DNA from: Acetobacterium sp.
Lineage (GTDB): Bacteria > Bacillota > Clostridia > Eubacteriales > Eubacteriaceae
Length of the DNA: 5,327 nucleotides
Assembly: GCA_022013395.1 (NCBI GenBank)
Contig: JAKLQL010000581.1
Coordinates: forward strand, 1 to 5,327
Reading direction: 5' to 3'
Numbering within the stretch: position 1 is the first letter of the stretch; every line of letters begins with the position of its first letter. Shown piece by piece: positions 1 through 4,275 of this stretch. The position numbers and the translations under genes were made by a program. The notes beneath the pieces were generated by a model. It was given only the letters and a program-made list of their open reading frames with translations, was not told the DNA's origin and ran no database searches.

Positions 1-905
1 GAATGATCGTTTTCACCATATTGGCAAGCTTTTTATGTTGTCCTGGTTTTCTTGATAAAGAAAAATTGTACAAAGCGTGTAAGTTTGTCGGTCTGATCGC
101 AACGGCTTTTCTTTTTTATCAGGTCTTTGCTTATAATATCTTAGATGTTGTTGTCAAAGGGAACATCCCTTTTTTATCCTATCTTGAGACAGGTTTTCAA
201 TCCATTGAATATGGGAGACCAACCTCATTATTTTATGAGCCGGCTCATTATTGTATCTACGTCGCGCCAATTTATGCGATGGCGATTATAAAAAAGGAGT
301 ACTGGATAGCCGTCATTCTATTTGCCGGAGTTATTTTTTCGACCAGTACGACAGGTATTATATTGCTAATTGTGATTCCGATAATTATTAATATAAAAAA
401 AGCGAAATCATTAGTATTTGTAAGTATTTTTACGTTGATCGGTCTTATTTTGTTTATTTATTTACCAGAGCTGTTTAATCAGTATATCAGCAAATTGAGT
501 TTAACAAATCTGATGGAAAACATCAGAATTTTAGGAACATTAAGTTTGTTCCAGTACTTTTCGATGCCAGAATGGATTTTTGGAGTCGGTATCAACCGAT
601 TAGCTGAATTTCTCTATATGAGTGGTGAATCGTATGGAAGGAATTATGCAAATTCGATCATATTTTTAGTTTTTTCGTTCGGTCTGTTTGGTTCATTATT
701 TTGGATTAATCTGTGCGTGATTATGTTCCGAAAAATCAGTTCAAGTTATCGCGTGATGTGGTACATCCTAATGTTTGTTATGGTAAGTGATCAGATTTTA
801 TTTAATCGAAATTTGCTTTATCTGCTTATTTGGGTTTACATTGTCTCTAAAGAATCAGAAAATAAACTTATTGAATCTCCATCTGCGATTAGTACCGTCG
901 TTTAA
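1..905 (+). CDS. Wzy-like polysaccharide polymerase / O-antigen ligase-family membrane protein, 5' partial
   Basis: This is probably the integral membrane enzyme that polymerises lipid-linked repeat units on the outer face of the membrane. The first complete codon in frame is at 3, an ATG, but it is probably an internal methionine: the frame is open to the window edge and only 300 residues are visible, while family members usually have about 400 or more with 10-12 membrane spans. Hydrophobic spans are visible near residues 27-46, 84-96, 100-131, 137-154, 217-241, 251-262 and 270-281 of the visible part. The motif RPTSLFYEPAHY (72-83) is typical of Wzy/O-antigen ligase-like proteins, as are STSTTG (113-118) and FGVG (193-196) around the large external loop. 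The stop TAA is followed 22 bases later by a glycosyltransferase, and a flippase lies further on, which supports a polysaccharide assembly role. Family assignment is fairly secure; polymerase versus ligase cannot be settled here, and the sugar specificity is unknown. Confidence 0.8.
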   Translation, partial: MIVFTILASFLCCPGFLDKEKLYKACKFVGLIATAFLFYQVFAYNILDVVVKGNIPFLSYLETGFQSIEYGRPTSLFYEPAHYCIYVAPIYAMAIIKKEYWIAVILFAGVIFSTSTTGIILLIVIPIIINIKKAKSLVFVSIFTLIGLILFIYLPELFNQYISKLSLTNLMENIRILGTLSLFQYFSMPEWIFGVGINRLAEFLYMSGESYGRNYANSIIFLVFSFGLFGSLFWINLCVIMFRKISSSYRVMWYILMFVMVSDQILFNRNLLYLLIWVYIVSKESENKLIESPSAISTVV

Positions 906-910
906 ATAAA

Positions 911-918
911 AAGTGAGG
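911..918 (+). promoter_or_regulatory. Ribosome-binding site that fixes the glycosyltransferase start
   Basis: The purine-rich AAGTGAGG lies 9 bases before the ATG at 928, a normal Shine-Dalgarno distance. The in-frame GTG at 913 lies inside this element and has no ribosome-binding site of its own in the right place, so the ATG at 928 is preferred. Confidence 0.6.
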
Positions 919-927
919 TTGAAAGCG

Positions 928-1959
928 ATGAGAGAATCATTAATAAGTGTTATTATGCCGGTATTCAATGCAGAAAAACGGTTAGAAATATCGATTAACA
1001 GTATTTTAAGTCAAACGTATCAAAATCTTGAATTAATATTAGTCGATGATGGCTCCACGGATTCGTCATTGATGATTTGCAATCAATATGCTAAATTTGA
1101 TCCAAGAGTGAAAGTTGTTCATCAAGAGAACGCACGCGTAAGTGCCGCACGAAATCACGGAATGCAATTAGCTGAAGGTCAATACCTTTCATTCATTGAT
1201 GCTGATGATGTAATTGATTCAGAAACCTATGAAGTTGTTATGAATGCGTTTGCGGATAATACAATTGACATGGTAATATTTGGCATGCAATTCGAATACT
1301 TCAAAGAACAGAAAATACATCGGCGTGAAATAAAATCGATTAATGAAAATCGCTGCTTTGATGTTAAAAATATAAATGAGTGTTTTTTTTATTTATCAGA
1401 ACAAAACTATTTTCTGTCATCGTGTAACAAAGTTATCAAGTCTTCCATTATCAAAGATAACGACATTGCTTTTGAAAAAGATATGTCCATATTGGAGGAT
1501 TTTAAATTTGTCTTAGACGTACTCGAAAAATCTCATCTGGTTTGTGCCCTGACGACACCATTGTATCGTTATTTTCATGATGTACAGTTGTCCCAGCTGA
1601 AACGACGTCCGAATATCGATTATATCAAGAATTTCCAGATTTTAGACCGGCGACTTCGAGACTTTTCACAGAAATTTGATTTAGATAAAGGGGTTGTATC
1701 AAAAAAAATAGATGGAATGATTTTGAGATACTATATCATAGCCATCGAAAAGCTATATTCCAGTGATGCGAATTTTAGTTATAAATATACTGAAATGAAG
1801 CAGATTATTACTTTGGTTGAGTTTGAGTCTGCATTAGAAAATGCTGCGGTGACTGGATTGAGGCTAAAATTAGTTTATTATCTTTTGAAGCATAAGTGTT
1901 TTACAATCTTATTCTTATTATTTAGTGCAAATGATTTACTGGAAAAAGTCAAAAGATGA
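928..1959 (+). CDS. Family 2 glycosyltransferase (GT-A fold)
   Basis: This is a cytoplasmic or membrane-associated glycosyltransferase of 343 residues that should transfer a sugar from a nucleotide-sugar donor to a lipid-linked polysaccharide intermediate. It starts with the typical GT2 strand SLISVIMPVFNAE (residues 4-16). It then has the nucleotide-binding VDDGSTD (39-45), the conserved stretch ENARVSAARN (67-76) and the metal-binding DADD (91-94, giving the DXD motif). An ED pair in SILEDF (187-192) fits the usual catalytic-base position, and CNK (166-168) fits the usual acceptor-region signature. The C-terminal part is less conserved, with a hydrophobic stretch near 316-333. No full membrane domain is present, so a processive synthase is unlikely. 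Length is normal for the family. The gene sits 22 bases after the polymerase-like gene and before the flippase, probably in one transcript. Donor and acceptor sugars cannot be predicted. Confidence 0.9.
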   Translation: MRESLISVIMPVFNAEKRLEISINSILSQTYQNLELILVDDGSTDSSLMICNQYAKFDPRVKVVHQENARVSAARNHGMQLAEGQYLSFIDADDVIDSETYEVVMNAFADNTIDMVIFGMQFEYFKEQKIHRREIKSINENRCFDVKNINECFFYLSEQNYFLSSCNKVIKSSIIKDNDIAFEKDMSILEDFKFVLDVLEKSHLVCALTTPLYRYFHDVQLSQLKRRPNIDYIKNFQILDRRLRDFSQKFDLDKGVVSKKIDGMILRYYIIAIEKLYSSDANFSYKYTEMKQIITLVEFESALENAAVTGLRLKLVYYLLKHKCFTILFLLFSANDLLEKVKR

Positions 1960-2031
1960 AAGTAATCGAATCATTGATCTGATACCGGACAAAACATAAA
2001 CGAGAAAAGGCTCAATTGGTGAGTTATGAAT
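1956..2031 (+). pseudogene. Possible remnant of a short frame, interrupted by TGA
   Basis: An ATG at 1956 overlaps the stop codon of the glycosyltransferase in the ATGA arrangement typical of translational coupling. It reads MKVIESLI, meets TGA at 1980-1982, and then continues open in frame for 16 codons (YRTKHKREKAQLVSYE) to a TAA at 2031 (bases 2031-2033). The basic stretch after the TGA looks protein-like, so this could be the start of a lost cluster gene. It is too short to assign to a family, and ordinary intergenic sequence is an equally reasonable explanation. Confidence 0.2.
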
Positions 2032-2082
2032 AATAGCACGTTGAACAAATTAATAGCGAAATGTCTTAAATGGAAATGGTGA
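2026..2082 (+). CDS. Possible small ORF of 18 codons before the flippase gene
   Basis: The frame starts at an ATG preceded by GGTGAG (2019-2024) and encodes MNNSTLNKLIAKCLKWKW. The peptide is short and basic, ends in tryptophan-rich residues and could form an amphipathic helix. Its TGA lies inside the GGTGAGG ribosome-binding site of the flippase, 4 bases before that gene's ATG, so ribosomes finishing here could reinitiate on the flippase. It might be a coupling leader, a real microprotein or a degraded gene start. I do not recognise a family, and chance is not excluded at this length. Confidence 0.25.
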   Translation: MNNSTLNKLIAKCLKWKW

Positions 2083-2086
2083 GGTT

Positions 2087-3622
2087 ATGTCAAGAACAGA
2101 GAATTCGATTAAAAACATTAAATACGCTTTGATTGGTCAAATGTTGGCATTGATCATTACCTTTGTTTCCAGAATGATATTTGTTAATGTATTAAGCGCC
2201 GAATATTTGGGAATCAATGGACTCTTTACAAACATATTATCCATCTTATCTTTGGCTGAAATGGGTATTGGTACCGCCATTGTCTATAGCATGTATAAAC
2301 CGATAGCTGAAAATGATGTTGAAAAAATAAAATCATTAATGCATTTATTTAAAAAAACGTATACTATCATTGGTTTATTGATAACAGTTTTAGGAATAAT
2401 GATTACGCCATTTTTGCATTATTTTATAAAAGACATGCCGAATGTGGACTATATTAGCATCATCTTTTTAATGTTTGTAATAAATTCTTCAATATCATAT
2501 TTTTATTCATATAAACGGTTTCTTATTATCGCTAATGAAAAAAAGTACATTGCATCCCTTTACCGCTATTCAATTTTTATCGCGATGAGCATTTGCCAAA
2601 TTATTATTTTGATCACAACCCAAAACTATATTTTGTTTTTATCTGTTGAACTGATCGCGACATTTTTGGAGAATCTTCTGGTTTCCATAAAAGCAGATAA
2701 GATGTACCCTTATTTAAAAGAAAAAAATATTCTCCCGCTCGAAACAAACGAGAAAGAACTGATCAAAAAAAATGTCCAAGCACTAATTTATCATCGGATT
2801 GGCGGGGTAGTGGTTCTGGGTACCGATAATTTACTGATATCCATGCTGATTGGACTGGTGGCAGTTGGAATCTATTCAAATTACTTGCTGATTATTTCAG
2901 CACTGATGCTGATTTATGGATTGATATTCGAATCGCTCACAGCCAGTGTGGGAAACCTTGGCATAACCCAAACAGAAGAAAAAAACAGAAATGTCTTTTA
3001 TGTCACAAATTTTGCGGCTTTTTGGATTTTTGGATTTTCGTCCATCGCTTTGTGGAATCTGGTGAATCCATTTATTGAAATTTGGCTAGGCAGTGAATAC
3101 CTTTTTAATATGCAAATCGTTGCTGTTTTGATTATTAACTTTTATATGACTGGGATGCGATCAAGCGTTCGCGTATTTAAGGATGCTCACGGGTTGTATT
3201 GGTATGATCGTTATAAACCACTGGCTGAATCAATTATTAATATTATTGCTTCCGTTATACTGGCAAATTATTTGGGCGTTTTGGGGATTTTTCTCGGAAC
3301 GATGATCAGTACAATAACCACAAGTTTTTGGGCTGAACCCTTTGTGCTATATAAATATGGATTCAAAACCAGTTCAATTGAGTACTTTAAAGCATATTTT
3401 AAATATGCCTTTATTACAATCATCGCGGGTGGTTTTACCTGGCTGATTTGTTCATTCATTGTTGGCGCAGGTATTGTGAATTTTGGAATAAAATTGGTAA
3501 TTTGTGCGATCATTCCGAATTTAATATTTTTTATTATTTATAGAAAAAATAATGACTTCATTCATTTAGTTCAAGTGGGCAAAAGAGAGTTATTGGACAA
3601 AGTAATAAAAGTTCTTAAATGA
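2087..3622 (+). CDS. Wzx-like polysaccharide flippase (MOP / polysaccharide transporter family)
   Basis: This 511-residue polytopic membrane protein is likely to flip undecaprenyl-linked repeat units from the inner to the outer face of the cytoplasmic membrane. Its length and pattern of about a dozen hydrophobic spans fit the PST branch of the MOP exporter superfamily. Visible family-like segments include EYLGINGLFTNILSILSLAE (residues 39-58) with GIGTAIVYSMYKPIA (60-74), then TDNLLISMLIGLVAVGIYSN (246-265). Further on come SLTASVGNL (283-291) and a C-terminal span near NYLGVLGIFLG (394-404). The start has GGTGAGG at 2078-2084, only 2 bases from the ATG, a short spacing that fits coupling to the small ORF before it. 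No clear intrinsic terminator follows the stop; the next recognisable signal is a new promoter 36 bases later. The substrate cannot be read from the sequence, but linkage to polymerase-like and glycosyltransferase genes makes a polysaccharide repeat unit the best guess. Confidence 0.88.
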   Translation: MSRTENSIKNIKYALIGQMLALIITFVSRMIFVNVLSAEYLGINGLFTNILSILSLAEMGIGTAIVYSMYKPIAENDVEKIKSLMHLFKKTYTIIGLLITVLGIMITPFLHYFIKDMPNVDYISIIFLMFVINSSISYFYSYKRFLIIANEKKYIASLYRYSIFIAMSICQIIILITTQNYILFLSVELIATFLENLLVSIKADKMYPYLKEKNILPLETNEKELIKKNVQALIYHRIGGVVVLGTDNLLISMLIGLVAVGIYSNYLLIISALMLIYGLIFESLTASVGNLGITQTEEKNRNVFYVTNFAAFWIFGFSSIALWNLVNPFIEIWLGSEYLFNMQIVAVLIINFYMTGMRSSVRVFKDAHGLYWYDRYKPLAESIINIIASVILANYLGVLGIFLGTMISTITTSFWAEPFVLYKYGFKTSSIEYFKAYFKYAFITIIAGGFTWLICSFIVGAGIVNFGIKLVICAIIPNLIFFIIYRKNNDFIHLVQVGKRELLDKVIKVLK

Positions 3623-3657
3623 CAGCATTATTATGTAAAAATTACCAGAATTAGGTA

Positions 3658-3686
3658 TTGACTAATGTTTGGAAATATGTTATATT
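3658..3686 (+). promoter_or_regulatory. Strong sigma-A-type promoter for the riboswitch leader
   Basis: A -35 box TTGACT (3658-3663) and a -10 box TATATT (3681-3686) are separated by exactly 17 bases. The -10 box is preceded by TGT (3678-3680), an extended -10 element. Transcription should start near 3693, giving a leader of roughly 580 bases before the ATG at 4276. The promoter lies 36 bases after the flippase stop, so the beta-helix gene probably has its own transcript. Confidence 0.75.
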
Positions 3687-3818
3687 CAATCCATAAATAC
3701 CGTAATCTAATATACTAATAATGTGATATAAATCTCAAATCAATAATTCATTAAATAATTATCGAATAAAGGGTTTTGTACCATTGGTATGATTATGAAA
3801 AATTGAAATCGTGGAATT

Positions 3819-3908
3819 ACTTTCCAACGATAAAGGCAAACCTGTTGAAAAATAGGGACGCAAAACTAAAGGGCCTGTAAAATGGTAGCCAGTTACCGAA
3901 AGGAAAGT
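3819..3908 (+). promoter_or_regulatory. Cyclic di-GMP-I (GEMM-I) riboswitch aptamer, copy 1
   Basis: The core 3835-3898 matches the GEMM-I consensus: GGCAAACC, a six-pair stem CCTGTT/AATAGG capped by a GAAA tetraloop (3847-3850), GGGACGCAAA, and GGCC...GGTAGCC for the second arm. It ends with GTTACCG. In Vc2 numbering, G20 is base 3835, A47 is 3862 and C92 is 3896, all as expected for c-di-GMP binding. A basal stem ACTTTCC (3819-3825) with GGAAAGT (3902-3908) is perfectly paired, with inner pairs C3828-G3898 and G3829-C3897. Six T follow directly, suggesting transcriptional attenuation. Confidence 0.93.
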
Positions 3909-3913
3909 TTTTT
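3902..3913 (+). terminator. Possible attenuator: 3' strand of the copy 1 basal stem plus T tract
   Basis: GGAAAG at the 3' side of the copy 1 closing stem runs straight into TTTTTT (3908-3913). Pairing with 3819-3825 would put a folded aptamer immediately before a U tract, which resembles an intrinsic terminator that works when ligand stabilises the stem. The stem is only 7 pairs and AT-rich, so efficiency is uncertain. Confidence 0.35.
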
Positions 3914-3928
3914 ATGTTCAGAGTTATC

Positions 3929-4017
3929 TCTTTGATGCAAAAAAGGCAAACCTGTTGAAAGGCAGGGACGCAAAGCTAAAGGGCCTGTAAAATGGCAGCC
4001 AGTTACTGAAAGGAAGG
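3929..4017 (+). promoter_or_regulatory. Cyclic di-GMP-I (GEMM-I) riboswitch aptamer, copy 2
   Basis: The core 3945-4008 differs from copy 1 at about 6 of 64 positions. It has GGCAAACC, stem CCTGTT/GGCAGG with a GAAA loop (3957-3960), GGGACGCAAAGC and GGCC...GGCAGCC. G20 is base 3945, A47 is 3972 and C92 is 4006, so c-di-GMP recognition should be intact. The usual TTACCG reads TTACTG, but the opposite strand has changed to match (C3938-G4008, A3939-T4007). The outer stem TCTTT (3929-3933) with GAAGG (4013-4017) is weak and uses G-T pairs. No T tract follows; instead AAAGGA and an ATG at 4019 lie just downstream. Confidence 0.92.
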
Positions 4018-4018
4018 A

Positions 4019-4060
4019 ATGACTAAAACTCAAAACAAGATTGAATTAATTAAACGTTGA
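4019..4060 (+). CDS. Possible 13-codon mini-ORF between aptamers 2 and 3
   Basis: An ATG right after copy 2 opens a frame MTKTQNKIELIKR ending at TGA (4058-4060). A strong AGGAAGG (4011-4017) precedes it, but the spacing is very short: 1 base from the full motif, 4 bases from AGGA. The layout mirrors copy 4, which is also followed by AAAGGA and the ATG of a real gene. It could be a leader peptide, a remnant of a gene once controlled by copy 2, or chance. No family is recognisable. Confidence 0.2.
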   Translation: MTKTQNKIELIKR

Positions 4061-4066
4061 GATCAG

Positions 4067-4154
4067 CTTTTCAGCGAAAAAAGCAAACCTGTTGAAAGAT
4101 AGGGACGCAAAACTAGAGGGCCTAAAATATGGCAGCCAGTTACCGAAAGAGGAG
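4067..4154 (+). promoter_or_regulatory. GEMM-I riboswitch aptamer, copy 3, with A at the ligand-specificity position
   Basis: The core 4082-4145 is the same length as copies 1 and 2 and keeps CCTGTT/GATAGG with a GAAA loop (4094-4097), GGGACGCAAA, GGCC...GGCAGCC and GTTACCG. A47 is base 4109 and C92 is 4143. The conserved GGCAAACC reads AGCAAACC, so position 20 in Vc2 numbering (base 4082) is A instead of G. In GEMM-I RNAs, A20 is linked to recognition of 3',3'-cGAMP or mixed specificity. The basal stem CTTTTC (4067-4072) with GAGGAG (4149-4154) has two G-T pairs, with inner pairs C4075-G4145 and G4076-C4144. Six T follow. Fold assignment is firm; ligand preference is inferred. Confidence 0.9.
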
Positions 4155-4160
4155 TTTTTT
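4149..4160 (+). terminator. Possible attenuator: 3' strand of the copy 3 basal stem plus T tract
   Basis: GAGGAG closes the copy 3 basal stem with CTTTTC (4067-4072) and is followed at once by TTTTTT (4155-4160), the same layout as after copy 1. It could act as a ligand-stabilised terminator. The stem contains two wobble pairs, so strength is uncertain. Confidence 0.35.
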
Positions 4161-4174
4161 GTCTTGTATATTCA

Positions 4175-4270
4175 TAATTCAACGAAAAAGGCAAACCAAT
4201 CGAAAGATTGGGACGCAAAGCTAAGGGCCTTAACCTGAAAAGAAAGGCAGCCGGCTACCGAAAGGAATTA
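4175..4270 (+). promoter_or_regulatory. Cyclic di-GMP-I (GEMM-I) riboswitch aptamer, copy 4, overlapping the ribosome-binding site
   Basis: The core 4190-4260 is the most diverged copy, 71 bases instead of 64 because the second arm is longer (CCTT/AAGG extended). The first arm is a perfect CCAATC/GATTGG with a GAAA loop (4202-4205), a different sequence from the other copies but still fully paired. G20 is base 4190, A47 is 4217 and C92 is 4258. The basal stem TAATTC (4175-4180) pairs perfectly with GAATTA (4265-4270), with inner pairs C4183-G4260 and G4184-C4259. That stem takes in part of the AAGGA Shine-Dalgarno of the next gene, so ligand binding is predicted to hide the ribosome-binding site. 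Confidence 0.93.
4261..4266 (+). promoter_or_regulatory. Ribosome-binding site of the beta-helix gene, partly inside aptamer 4
   Basis: AAAGGA lies 9 bases before the ATG at 4276. Its last two bases (4265-4266) belong to the 3' strand of the copy 4 basal stem, so access by ribosomes should depend on the state of that aptamer. Confidence 0.65.
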
Positions 4271-4275
4271 CCACC

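Larger units (their letters stand above)
3693..4275 (+). promoter_or_regulatory. Long 5' leader RNA carrying four tandem GEMM-I aptamers
   Basis: This gene-free stretch is the predicted untranslated leader of the downstream secreted beta-helix gene. Bases 3693-3818 are AT-rich with nothing recognisable except a short inverted repeat (3779-3789). Bases 3819-4270 hold four consecutive class I cyclic dinucleotide aptamers, with core starts spaced 110, 137 and 108 bases apart. The larger middle spacing contains a 13-codon mini-ORF. All aptamers are in the same orientation as the gene they precede. The exact start is inferred from the promoter. Confidence 0.75.

Noticed and set aside
913..927. GTG at 913 as the glycosyltransferase start
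   Set aside because: The GTG is part of the Shine-Dalgarno sequence for the ATG at 928. Family proteins normally begin a few residues before the SVIMPVFN strand, as the ATG start gives.
3268..3513. Minus-strand frame of 81 residues
   Set aside because: It lies wholly inside the flippase gene on the other strand, with no supporting start signal or family motif.
3643..3657. TACC/GGTA hairpin after the flippase as a terminator
   Set aside because: Four base pairs only and followed by the promoter -35 box, with no T tract.
3779..3789. Perfect inverted repeat TACCATTGGTA in the leader
   Set aside because: Only 5 pairs around a single base; it cannot form a stable hairpin and is too short to name as an operator without other copies.
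4029..4061. CTCAA/TTGAG inverted repeat between aptamers 2 and 3
   Set aside because: Five pairs with a loop of about 23 bases and no T tract; not convincing as a structured element.
3835..4260. CRISPR-like array of regularly spaced similar units
   Set aside because: The units are 64-71 bases, internally structured and covarying, and match the GEMM-I aptamer consensus. The sequences between them carry stems, T tracts and start signals, not spacers.
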